Shown piece after piece: positions 6,890 through 14,018 of a stretch of 14,956 bases of DNA. The notes under the pieces are model-generated. The model had not been told where the DNA came from. It worked only from the letters and a program-made list of their open reading frames with translations, and did not search any database. The position numbers and the translations under genes are program-made. The DNA is from Dunaliella salina. Taxonomy: Eukaryota > Chlorophyta > Chlorophyceae > Chlamydomonadales > Dunaliellaceae. Numbering within the stretch: the first letter of the stretch is position 1; each line of letters begins with the position of its first letter. The stretch covers positions 220,515 through 235,470 of the forward strand of contig MU069658.1 of the NCBI GenBank assembly GCA_002284615.2, in the 5' to 3' direction.

Positions 6890-7891
6890 ATGGAGAAAGC
6901 TGAGATCCCTGCTTGCTGGAAAAGAGCCAAAATTACTCCTCTCTACAAAAAGAGCTCTGTTGTGGATCCAGGGATTTATTGCATGCTTGCCTTTAGTGGT
7001 ACCCTGTACAGCCTGTACGCGAGTGTGTTGAGGGAAGTTGTCACAGGGTGGTGCAGAGATAAGAACAAAATTCCAGACACGCAATACGGTTTCTACCCTG
7101 GCAGTAACATTTTGCAGCCTATTTTTATTTTGCGGCACTTGCAGCATGCTGCTCAGGTCAAGCGTCCTAATCGATCCCCAAGATTGCATGCGGCATTCAT
7201 TGACTTTAAGCAAGCTTATGACACAATTCCCAGGGAAGCTCTTTGGAGGCACCTTCAGTGCCTTCGTATGCCTACATGCCTGTTGAATATCATTAAGAAC
7301 ATGTATGCCAATGATGAGTACATCTTGGTGGATGGCAGCAAGCAAGCTTGTGTACGCCCTCTTTTTGGAGTTAAGCAAGGCTGCCCGCTTTCCCCCATGC
7401 TGTTTTCCCTGTACATCAATGATGTAGATTGCTTGGCAGAAAATGTGCAAGGGGCAGTTGCAGGTGCAAGCAATCTCCATGTTACGCATATGCTGTATGC
7501 AGACGATCTGTGCCTAACCAGTAACCAGCCTGGTCAGCTCCAGTTGATGTTGGATAGGTTGCATGCTTATGCTCGGCGGAAAGGATTGGTGATAAATGCT
7601 GCCAAGTTTGAGATTGTGCATTTTAATTATAAGGGCAATAATGTGCCAGTCTTTACTTTAGGTGGAGCGCGCTTGGCTTGTGCAGAGTCTTTCAAATATT
7701 TGGGCATGCTGTTCACAAAGCAGCGCAACCCTCAGGCCACTGCTGTACACATGCGTGCTCCTTTCCTGGCTGGATGTAGACGGATCAGGCAATCTGTGTC
7801 AGAGTACCACTTGACTGACAGGCTGCATACCATGCTCTGGCTGGCTAAAGCATATGCTCTCCCTGCTAGCATGTATGCATGTCAAATCTAG
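6890..7891 (+). pseudogene. LINE reverse transcriptase core
   Basis: This RNA-dependent DNA polymerase copies the element at the nicked target. Motifs counted from M6890: IPACWKRAKITPLYKK (residues 6-21, RT region 0/1), a region-2 stretch with YGFYPG at 66-71, AAFIDFKQAYDTIPREALW with catalytic D105 (motif A), FGVKQGCPLSPMLFSLYIND (159-178, motif B), MLYADDLCL with YADD at 203-206 (motif C; 7502-7507 encodes the two Asp), INAAKFEIVHFN (motif D region), and FKYLGMLF (motif E/7). All three catalytic Asp are present. The 333-codon frame is uninterrupted, but it starts just after a TAG (6887-6889) and ends at TAG 7889-7891, beyond which the same frame continues for another 210 codons. M6890 is simply the first Met after the stop, not a natural start. 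Confidence 0.96.
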
Positions 7892-8536
7892 GGCACTAAA
7901 TATATGAAAGAAGGTGCTGAATGGGACTGCCCTTTACAAACTGTGCACCTGTGCTTACTGAAGCGCTTACTTGGGGTGAAGCGTACCACTCCTAACTGGT
8001 CTGTTCTACGGGAATGTCGTCATGAGCCTTTGCAGTTTTATTGTTTCCATGCAGCAGTCAGATCTTACAATGCTTTGCTGCGCAGCAACAGTACTACACT
8101 GCGCAAGGTGCTGCAAGCAGATGTTGACATGAGCTGTATATCTCGTAAATGTTGGACCTCAGAGTTTTTGGCAGCATGTAATGGCTTGGACAGGTGCAAT
8201 ACGTTTATTCAATGTGTGCGTTCAGGGCAGCCAGTAGCACTGAAGGAGTTCTTTGTTGATCTGAGAAAAAGGCTACGAGGCGTTTGGAATGCGGCTGCCT
8301 TGGCAGAACACAATGAGCGCGTGAACAAATTAGCCAAGTATCATCACTGGGTGGCTCTCCCTTTGAAGCCTTTGGCTGCTCATGGAGCGCCCTTTTCTGT
8401 CCCTAGGTATTTGCATCTTGATTTAGGCAAGCATATGCTGAGACACATCGCAAGCTTTCGATTGCATGCACACACCCTAAGAGTTGAGACGTCACTTTGG
8501 CAGGAGCACACTTCAATTGTGATAAATGTGACCTAG
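7892..8536 (+). pseudogene. LINE RT thumb/connection region
   Basis: It continues the reverse transcriptase frame after the TAG at 7889-7891, the only break between the two. It reads CPLQTVHLCLLKRLLGVKRT, then WSVLRECRHEPLQFYCFHAA and VRSYNALLRSNSTTLRKVLQ, a helical region with the LLGVK.TT and EC.EPLQ pattern that many APE-type LINEs show after the RT. Toward the end, LRHIASFRLHAHTLRVETSL precedes a frameshift near 8500. The terminal residues in this frame after about 8500, before the TAG at 8534-8536, are out of register. Confidence 0.85.
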
Positions 8537-8832
8537 GAGGACTTCAAGCTGAAAAACATGCTGTGTTCCTTTGTTCCTGCGGTCCTGTGTGTTCTCTTAG
8601 AAGGACTTATGAACATCTCTTTTCTGATTTCCCCTCTGCTCACAGAGTTCTTCAGGACGAGACAGGCACTTTTTACTACACTCAGGTTAGTTCTGAGGAT
8701 GTCTTCAATTTCTTACAGGACCAAACTAATGAGACTTATCGCTTAATTTCTAATCTCATGGATATTTATTCTTTGGATGGAACAGTTCATCAGGCCGAGC
8801 AGCCAAACAACCTGGCTGAAGCTTCACCTTAA
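8500..8832 (+). pseudogene. LINE C-terminal CCHC zinc knuckle and tail
   Basis: In the frame that includes the ATG at 8497, the sequence reads FNCDKCDLGGLQAEKHAVF followed by LCSC. This gives C8, C11, H21 and C26, a C-x2-C-x9-H-x4-C knuckle typical of the LINE C-terminus and needed for retrotransposition in characterised elements. It continues with SLRRTYEHLF and a tail ending at TAA 8830-8832. The preceding thumb region is in a different frame, so a frameshift lies at about 8500. It is not an independent gene. Confidence 0.82.
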
Positions 8833-8864
8833 GGTCAGACCCAATTGTAACCTTGTTTAGTTGA

Positions 8865-8913
8865 GTTTACAAGGGAAAATAGCCTTCAGCCATTAAGGTT
8901 GGCTGCTCAGCTT
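8865..8913 (+). repeat. Repeat C, copy 3, in the LINE 3' region
   Basis: It lies 33 bp after the last LINE stop. It matches 2321-2366 at 38 of 46 positions, and its last 19 nt are identical to 207-225. Its place suggests repeat C may be part of this LINE family's 3' untranslated region, with the other copies being truncated insertions. Confidence 0.65.
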
Positions 8914-8959
8914 GCAACCCTGTAACCCTGTAACCTTGCAACCCTGTAACCTTGTAACC
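8912..8959 (+). repeat. Six tandem 8-bp units YTGYAACC
   Basis: The units are TTGCAACC, CTGTAACC, CTGTAACC, TTGCAACC, CTGTAACC and TTGTAACC, back to back. A single TTGTAACC also occurs at 8845-8852, soon after the LINE stop codon. Short tandem repeats instead of poly(A) at the 3' end are known for CR1/L2- and I-type LINEs, so this is a candidate tail of the plus-strand element. Confidence 0.93.
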
Positions 8960-9000
8960 TTCCCTTAATGCATGCGGCCTTTGGCTTGCGTAGACTTTTC
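8957..9000 (+). repeat. Repeat B, copy 3
   Basis: It matches 2205-2248 at 41 of 44 positions, including TTCCCTTAATGCA/TGCGGCC and GGCTTGCG.AGACTTTTC. It directly follows the 8-bp tandem repeat. Confidence 0.75.
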
Positions 9001-9005
9001 TTTTC

Positions 9006-9056
9006 TCTTGCTCATTTGGCTTGAAGTGTTAAAGCACTCCCGCTGCTCTTTTGACT
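9006..9056 (+). repeat. Repeat D, copy 2
   Basis: It resembles 4423-4472 just upstream of the LINE. The following CCAAGTGGCAAAGCAGGG continues the AAGT.GCAAAGCA theme, so the unit is internally repeated about twice. It may be an unrelated dispersed repeat on both sides or a 5' fragment of another LINE copy; the downstream sequence does not match the LINE 5' region. Confidence 0.5.
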
Positions 9057-9082
9057 CCAAGTGGCAAAGCAGGGATCTCAGG

Positions 9083-10465
9083 CGCTTTTGAAGGGTGTAG
9101 CAGCTCTGCACTCACGTGTGCCCTTGCCAGGCCTCCCAACCAAGACCTTCCAGGATATGGAACGTGGCGCTTCAGGTGAAGGGCTGCTTGGAGGTGGGTG
9201 ACGAGGCGGGTGCTGCTGCTGCTGCTTCTGTTGCCGAGTGGGGAAGAGGGCCGGGACCTGCGTGGCTTGTGATTCCAGCTTGCAGAAGCTGGGTGAGCGG
9301 GCTTGAGCATGGTGAGTGCGCAAAAGGGCCCGCCTCACCTAAGCATCCCAGGTCACTGAGACTGGGAAGTACGGGAAGTGGGGGCACAGGTGGCTTGGCC
9401 CGTGTATTGGAGGCTGCACAGGATGGGGAGGAGGTAGGGGTGGGAGTGCCTGGGAGAGAGAAGTGGTTGGTAGGAGCGTTGGAAGGGGTTCTGCTTCTGC
9501 TGGTGCTAGAGGGTGCTGCAGGATGTCCTTGAGGGAGGTGGAACGGAGGGGTGGGAGTGCTGCCGCTTGCTCTCAGGGGTCCACCAGCCTTGCAATGAAA
9601 ACGAGCCATCCTTGTAAACTCATGCAAGCCAGCAAAAACCATACTTGTGCACCTTTGTAAACCAATGTACGAACCTTGAGTACTGTTGTGGATATCAAGG
9701 TTTGTACTGTGAACCTTGTGAGTCAGGACAGACTTCCACTTCAAGAATTGAAGGTGGAATTGAATGTCCTCATTTTGAGGTGGGATTGCAGGGGATGAAG
9801 GGGGAGGGGGGGGGGGGGGGGGGGGCCTTTGGGTATGCATACAGAGACTGTATCAGGGTGGCTTTGATGCTGAGCAGAGGAGCCATTTCCCCTCGTCAGG
9901 GAAAAGCTCGAGAGTTGTTTTCATGGACTACTATGCTGTCCAGGAGTGTGTCTCAACCGGTAGGCACAAGCAGGGAGAAGTCCACCCTGCACCTCAGCAG
10001 AGTGTGAGAAGTGCCATCAGATGTGTCACACTAGTCAAAGAGCATGTGCAGGTTGGCACTTCAAGCATCGTCCTGCATCAGTGAGAAGAAAAATATGAAA
10101 TCTATGTCAGAAAATGGTCAGTGATGCCGAGTGGCCTACATTGGTCTTGGTCAGACCAACTTCACTGCCAGTGGTTGTTCAATGTCTGGTTGAAACTTAG
10201 CAAGTATTTATTGGCTAAGCAACCAAGGCACCATCTAGTAATATATAACCTGCATTTGGACCATGAAAAGAAAAAAATTATGTGCTACCACCTTTTTTCC
10301 CTCTTTTGGGGGCCTTTGCATGGGTCCACCACCCTGGCAGGGAAGGAATGCACAGACAGCGCTAGGGATGCCCAGCCCAACCTGTAAAAAAACAAACGTC
10401 CTGTCCAATCAATGTACTTTCATCCTGCTGCCTGCATTTGCTAGAGCACTCCACACCATTGAATG
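9083..10465. other. GC-rich, low-complexity intergenic stretch
   Basis: No supported gene. From about 9110 to 9590 the plus strand is G-rich with GCTGCTGCT and GGGAGG patterns, and both strands have open frames because stops are rare in such composition. A minus-strand frame (9840-9172) is Pro/Ser/Thr-rich and begins inside the G20 tract, so it is not credible as a gene. Around 9640-9730 there are partly repeated GAACCTTG and GTACTGT motifs. The remainder, 9840-10465, shows nothing recognisable. Confidence 0.5.
9800..9825 (+). repeat. Poly-G tract (G5-A-G20)
   Basis: Five G, one A, then twenty G at 9806-9825. A tract this long could form a G-quadruplex and is prone to length error in sequencing or assembly. 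Confidence 0.95.
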
Positions 10466-10470
10466 AACAA

Positions 10471-10547
10471 GAAAAGAAAAGAAAAATTATGTAGGCAGAG
10501 AAACTCTCCCTAAATTAATTAAGGAAAGAAACATTGGCTAAAAAAAA
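10471..10547 (-). mobile_element. Short retroposed repeat-A copy bounded by direct repeats
   Basis: This 77-bp insertion is homologous to the LINE tail at 2409-2520 (ATTATGTAGGCAGAGAAACT, then AATTAAGGAAAGAAACATTG). It is bounded by perfect 9-bp direct repeats AATGAACAA at 10462-10470 and 10548-10556, the expected target-site duplication. In minus sense it starts at TTTTTTTTAGCCAATG and ends with the hairpin (inner stem AGAG/CTCT, one outer mismatch) followed by TTTTCTTTTC. It is therefore a 3'-end-only copy. It lies about 120 bp beyond the stop codon of the host gene, perhaps within its 3' UTR. Confidence 0.72.
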
Positions 10548-10667
10548 AATGAACAAATCAGGATAGTTTCATAATGTGCGATGCTAATTACTAAAATGCA
10601 AACATCAGAATTCAAAGCAATCCAAAAGGATTTCTACAGTGATTTCTAAGCTAGGAGACTATCCACA

Positions 10668-10821
10668 CTACTCAGTTCCTTCATTCTCAGTGCTCCAATC
10701 CTCGCCTGTGCTCTCCTCGTTTTCAGAGCTATCAGAGGAGCCATCATAACTCTCATCATCTTCATTATCCTCAGGTTCTTCTCCAGCTTCGCCCCAGTCG
10801 TCAACTGCTTCATCGTCAACC
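10668..10821 (-). CDS. Host gene terminal coding exon: acidic tail and stop
   Basis: The acceptor is CGCCCATTTTTGATGCAG, ending at 10822. After one base, the frame encodes 50 residues beginning VDDEAVDDWGEAGEEPEDNE and continuing with SYDGSSDSSENEES, then GEDWSTENEGTE and TAG at 10670-10668. Twenty-four of 50 residues are Asp or Glu, and there is no Lys or Arg. A TGA lies in this frame just upstream, inside the presumed intron, which supports the exon start. The composition is that of a real acidic tail rather than random sequence. No AATAAA was seen in the next 200 bp. Confidence 0.65.
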
Positions 10822-13800
10822 CTGCATCAAAAATGGGCGACGCAAAAGGTAATGGAATTTTGCAAGCAATCGCCACTTGCTCTACAAATTAATTTGTAGG
10901 GCAATATTGCTGCAATTAGCTCTGAGCAAGAATGTGAAGCTCTTGCAAGCAATTGATAAGTTGGCAAAGGATGGCCTATTAAAAAGCCTTCAATCTTGCT
11001 TCATGAGACTCCATGCATGAGGCAATACATGAACATGCCATGATGTACATGCAGGGTTGGCCTATTCCCTCTTTTTATACGTATTTCTACATATTACACG
11101 GCAACTGTATGGAACTTCCAGCACCAAATATACTGGTGCATGGAATTGGCATACGGAAATGGCAAACCCTATGTACGTGCATATGTGCACCATTTAGCAC
11201 TGCAAATGCTGCGCTGCTTGCGTTCTCGATGACAATTGCTGAGAACATGACATGCAACGACCCTTTCTCATGGACTTGCTCCAAGGAGAACATGCACCAG
11301 AGACACCAAAATCAAACAGGGCAGCGGTGAGGAGTCGCTGCTCCTCATTGCACTTGCAAATTGCCAAGGCTTTTTCACTCCCTCAGCACATCACACCATC
11401 GCCAACAGTAACTGCCAAATTTATCAAAACGGAAATCCAGAAATATATGGTCCCATCAGCAAGTTTGGACGATCCATGGGTGAGCATTGAAATCACGACC
11501 AGGCTACTGGGCTCTTCACAAGTTATGATTTATAAAGTGTGAACGAGCAGGGCCTCTGGGGCAGGTCAGTTTCTTCTGGCCACCTAAACAAGATTATTTC
11601 TTACTTCTACAAAAACTTCCACAAAAACTTAATCGCTACATTGCGAGCCACCCTTGGATGCCCCAACGAGAGACATGAATGAGACAAAGAACGGAACCTA
11701 CTGATTTTTAAGAAGCCATGCTCCTTCTGATGGCCTGCGTTTGTGGGTGTATGTTGGGTCTCAGGGTGGGGATTTTGGGCTGGCAGGCTCAGGCCAAGAA
11801 CTGCAAAACCTTGAATTCCAACCACGCCGACGCAGCCTACACAACAAGACCAGCACTGCAGGGTTGCCTAAAAGTTACTGCTTGCCTAGAGAAAAGGACA
11901 TGCCTGGCAAGGAGGCCAGTTGTCCATCTCTGCTCCATTGTTGCCCTTCAAACCTGGGACCAGACTTGTGCACCTAAATACCTACTTCCAGCTTTTCTAT
12001 TCCGGCCGAGCCCTGTCCAGGACTGGCGATGTTCAGAAAATTAAAAAGCATTTCTAGCAGCTGTCTCTGGTCATGGTACTTCCAACTGGAGTCCTACCAC
12101 CTGTGCCTATCATGAGGAACAGCATTCTCCTGATCAATTAAAAAAAATCCCCTCCTACATTTACCAGCTCATCAATCATGAGAAGCGCCTCCCCACTTAC
12201 ATGACCAGCACATCAGTCATGGGAAGCGCTTCTTGGAGGTCCACGTGCAGCTCTTGGGCAGCATACGACCCATCTGCAGCGTCAGAAAGCATGGTCAAGT
12301 TTTGATATGCACCTACCAGTGGGACGTCCAACATCGGGCATTCCATGCATCCTAAATGATGGGGCGTCCGACATCGGGCATTCCATGCATCCTTTATGAC
12401 ATTGTGAGCCCATGTTGGTAGTGAGCAGCACTGGCAAGGAGCAGCAGCAGGTCTGAGCACTGCCTCAGCTGCTGTGCCTGAACAACACAACCATGCAGGC
12501 AAAAATGCACACATGTAGAAATGGTGGTTCCAGGCCAGAGGGCTTGTGTGAGCTCGCTTGCTGTAAAAGAAGCAAGAAACACTGGAGGCCACTCCTGTGG
12601 GCGGCTTTCCCCAACCCTTCTCACTTAGCTGCTGATGCATTTCGCATGTCTCCTTGAACACCCTTAAAGTACCAAACAATTTGTGATGTCCTAGGCATGG
12701 AGATGAGCTGAAAAATTAGCGGGTGGAGGCAATCCATGGCTCCAAGGCTGCTTTGCACCCATTCTAGCAGAAAGGGGCAGATTCAAACTCGCACCACCAA
12801 ATGATCAGAGCTCCTGGACTTAAGCTGCTCTCAGGCCACCTCATCATGCTGCATTTTCAGAATTGCAAGGGTTGCTCTGTGGAAGCGTGCTGACGGGGGA
12901 ACCCATCAGGGACAACCTTCAGTGTCTGGGAAGGCCAAACTTACGACTTGTGTACAAGCTTGAGAAAAGATGCTTCAAAAAGCAAGCATGATTGGTCTGT
13001 GGGAGAGGGAATAAGGTGTACAGACAGAGTGAGTTATTGGCTGCAGCTAGCACCCAACGCAGTTGAGCCTAGAATGAAAGCCATTGCAAACAGGTTTGTG
13101 AACACACATCCCTTTACATAATGAGTTGCGAACCCAATTTGGCTCAAAGCGTATGATGCCCTGGAGTCTGAACACAGACAAAGCATCCAGTGTTGTTGCA
13201 GACGTGTACTAGTCCCAGAGCACAAGAGCTTGCGGGCTGAAGTTTTGCTGCACTAGTCATTGGGCCCCTCTCAGTGCATCCTAAAGCAGGGAGAAGGAAG
13301 GAAAAAGTCTGCTCAGCTCAGAAGCCGCGTGCATAAGGAAAAAATTAGGGGTTTTCTTTATGGACTTGCTCATGCAATGTCAAGAGCATAGGCTCGACGC
13401 CATAAAACGCCTTTGAACAATGCACCCATCTGTGTTACTTGTGGTGGACAAGTGTCACTTACACCCACCTGTGTCACTCGTGGTGATAAAGTCAGTGTGA
13501 TGACTAACATCCGAGTAGAGCCTGATCTCCAGGCCAGCCAGGTACCTGTGTTTTGTTGGGGGAGCACAGCTTTTACCAGCAGTCTTGCAGTGCAGACAGT
13601 GCACAATGAACACAGCAAAAAATGAATTGAATGGCAAACAAGGAAGTTGGTCCCGCAAAATAGTCAGATCGTCAGAGTTTCTCGCAGGGCATCGCTTCCC
13701 ATCTGTCCAGGCTTCCCTCGCTTGTCTTCACAAGCCTTGGTCTTGCTCAATTCCCTGAAAAATATTCCTTGACAGCAGGAGCAGCGATGCAAACACAATG

Positions 13801-14018
13801 CCATCGCTGGAAGTGCACCCTCCACAAGATGCAAAACATTATCCTCAAGGACCGACCAACATCTTACCCCAAAACTCAACACCTACCGAAAGTTGGAGAG
13901 CGACAGGAGCTGAGAATAGGAGGAGGCGGAGGGGCCAGGAGAGAGGCTCAGCAGACGTAATGTCGAAAGTTGAAGGAGCTCTTTAATCTTCAGACTGGGC
14001 TCATATGGTGTGATGAGG
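10668..14018 (-). CDS. Unidentified spliced host gene, 3' portion (six exons), acidic C-terminus
   Basis: Six minus-strand exons can be chained: 14018-13887, 13545-13463, 13167-13118, 12996-12945, 12273-12201 and 10821-10668 (stop TAG at 10670-10668). Each intron is GT-AG (donors GTAGGT, GTAAGT, GTAAAG, GTAAGT, GTAAGT), all junction phases agree, and no stop arises. The product is about 180 residues: a Leu/Ser-rich helical part, then segments such as YLAGLEIRLYSDV and GSYAAQELHVDLQEALPMTD, then an acidic tail. I do not recognise the family. An acidic, Ser-rich end is common in nuclear and nucleolar proteins, a generic hint only. The gene begins outside the window or in the possible exon at 14737-14956. 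Introns are 341, 295, 121, 672 and 1379 bp. Exon boundaries come from consensus sites and phase, with no transcript evidence. Confidence 0.6.
10822..12200 (-). other. Last intron of the host gene (1379 bp)
   Basis: The GTAAGT donor is at 12200 and the CAG acceptor at 10822. It contains an 18-bp palindrome (10882-10899) directly followed by a 10-bp one (10901-10910), and the 41-bp-period duplication near its 5' end. No additional exon was convincing, although a small one whose length is a multiple of three could hide here. Confidence 0.5.
10882..10910. repeat. Two adjacent perfect palindromes
   Basis: CTACAAATTAATTTGTAG (10882-10899) and GCAATATTGC (10901-10910) are separated by one base. Both are perfect. 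No role is known. Confidence 0.93.
12163..12232. repeat. Tandem duplication, period 41 bp, across an exon/donor boundary
   Basis: Positions 12163-12191 and 12204-12232 are identical at 25 of 29. The right copy covers the 3' end of the 73-nt host exon and its donor; the left copy lies in the intron. Confidence 0.88.
12201..12273 (-). CDS. Host gene exon 5 of the visible chain (73 nt)
   Basis: The acceptor is GCTTTCTGACGCTGCAG, ending at 12274, and the donor is AT/GTAAGTGGGG, after 12201. The frame is two bases, 23 codons, two bases: GSYAAQELHVDLQEALPMTD, then VLV. The leftover AT joins G of the last exon to make Met. The 3' end and donor are duplicated with a 41-bp period into the intron, where a second GTAAAT donor-like site lies at 12164. 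Its use would read through the TAA that is part of the first donor. Confidence 0.62.
12321..12400. repeat. Tandem duplication of a 40-bp unit
   Basis: 12321-12360 and 12361-12400 match at 35 of 40 positions, with a common core ACATCGGGCATTCCATGCAT. It lies just upstream of the 73-nt host exon, inside its intron. Confidence 0.95.
12776..12848 (-). repeat. tRNA-like segment (tRNA pseudogene or SINE head)
   Basis: On the minus strand TGGCCTGAGAGCAGCTTAAG resembles the box A/D-arm of class II (Ser/Leu) tRNAs, and about 30 nt later GAGTTTGAATCTGC resembles box B (consensus GGTTCGAATCC) with about two mismatches. The T-stem pairs poorly, so it is not a functional tRNA. It lies in an intron of the host gene in the same orientation. 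A tRNA-derived SINE is possible; a chance match cannot be excluded. Confidence 0.35.
12945..12996 (-). CDS. Host gene exon 4 of the visible chain (52 nt)
   Basis: It has the best splice sites of the set: acceptor CCTTATTCCCTCTCCCACAG, ending at 12997, and donor TC/GTAAGTTTGG, after 12945. Starting in phase 0 it encodes TNHACFLKHLFSSLYTS and leaves one C, which joins AT of the next exon to make His. An amphipathic helix (FLKHLFSSLY) is likely. Confidence 0.62.
13118..13167 (-). CDS. Host gene exon 3 of the visible chain (50 nt)
   Basis: The acceptor is GCTTTGTCTGTGTTCAG, ending at 13168, and the donor is TAT/GTAAAGGG, after 13118. The frame is two bases plus 16 codons, SRASYALSQIGFATHY, ending in phase 0. 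It is short, but its phases fit both neighbours, where only one of three possible lengths would. Confidence 0.55.
13423..13492. repeat. Tandem duplication, period 39 bp, across an exon/donor boundary
   Basis: 13423-13453 and 13462-13492 are identical at 25 of 31. The right copy is the 3' end of the 83-nt host exon; the left copy is in the following intron. The GTAAGT donor lies at the join. Confidence 0.88.
13463..13545 (-). CDS. Host gene exon 2 of the visible chain (83 nt)
   Basis: The acceptor is CTCCCCCAACAAAACACAG, ending at 13546, and the donor is GGT/GTAAGTGAC, after 13463. The frame is one base, 27 codons, one base: YLAGLEIRLYSDV, then SHHTDFITTSDTGG. The last T joins AC of the next exon to make Tyr. 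The 3' end of this exon is the template of a 39-bp-period tandem duplication that continues into the intron (13423-13453 against 13462-13492). Confidence 0.6.
13887..14018 (-). CDS. Host gene exon 1 of the visible chain (132 nt)
   Basis: The acceptor is CTTCTTTCCTGGACATGCAG, ending at 14019, and the donor is CG/GTAGGTGTTG, after 13887. The frame is one base, 43 codons, two bases: LITPYEPSLKIKELLQLSTL, then RLLSLSPGPSASSYSQLLSL and SNF. The leftover CG joins the first G of the next exon to make an Arg codon. Leu/Ser-rich, predicted helical, no known motif. Confidence 0.55.

Larger units (their letters stand above)
4471..8959 (+). mobile_element. Near full-length dead LINE (L1-type): APE endonuclease, reverse transcriptase, CCHC
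   Basis: Plus-strand coding sequence runs from an Ala-rich N-terminus through an apurinic-like endonuclease, a basic linker, a reverse transcriptase with all core motifs, a thumb/connection region and a terminal CCHC zinc knuckle. This is the architecture of an APE-type LINE. The N-terminus and endonuclease share one frame broken only by a TAG at 4918-4920, which suggests one long reading frame. The element is inactive: there are in-frame stops at 4918, 6038, about 6095, 6875, 6887 and 7889, and frame changes near 5810, 6456, 6840-6895 and 8500. No ATG precedes 4795 in the coding frame, so the 5' end is lost or altered. After the last stop (TAA ending at 8832) come repeat C and an 8-bp tandem repeat, a plausible 3' tail. 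No RNase H or restriction-like endonuclease is present, so it differs from the minus-strand element. Confidence 0.93.

Noticed and set aside
8912..8959. CRISPR-like array
   Set aside because: Units are 8 bp, directly adjacent, with no spacers.
4423..9056. Repeat D copies flanking the LINE as a target-site duplication or LTRs
   Set aside because: They are clearly diverged and internally repeated, and the element has LINE rather than LTR architecture (no gag-protease-integrase).
9172..9840. 222-codon minus-strand open frame, Pro/Ser/Thr-rich
   Set aside because: It starts inside the poly-G tract (giving poly-Pro), lies in G-rich low-complexity DNA where stops are rare, and shows no domain or repeated protein motif.
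9645..10007. Plus-strand frame with Cys-rich start (NLEYCCGYQGLYCEPC)
   Set aside because: The Cys pattern comes from a short imperfect nucleotide repeat and the frame then runs through the poly-G tract. No known Cys-rich family is matched.
11718..12044. Plus-strand frame with a hydrophobic N-terminus (MLLLMACVCGCMLGLRVGIL)
   Set aside because: It could resemble a signal peptide, but the rest has no domain or coding bias and it lies within the putative intron of the minus-strand gene.
12197..12679. 160-codon minus-strand frame as a single-exon gene
   Set aside because: Only its last 23-24 residues look protein-like and they are bounded by consensus splice sites. The rest runs through an intron and a 40-bp tandem repeat.
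13201..13282. Strong acceptor on the minus strand (CTTCCTTCTCCCTGCTTTAG, exon would start at 13280)
   Set aside because: Joined to the preceding exon at its GTAAGT donor, it creates an immediate TGA; other frames close quickly or lack a donor. It may be a decoy site or used in another isoform.
13413..13625. Plus-strand frame with a 13-residue internal repeat (CVTCGGQVSL/CVTRGDKVSV)
   Set aside because: The repeat is the translation of the 39-bp tandem duplication, and the opposite strand carries a better-supported exon.
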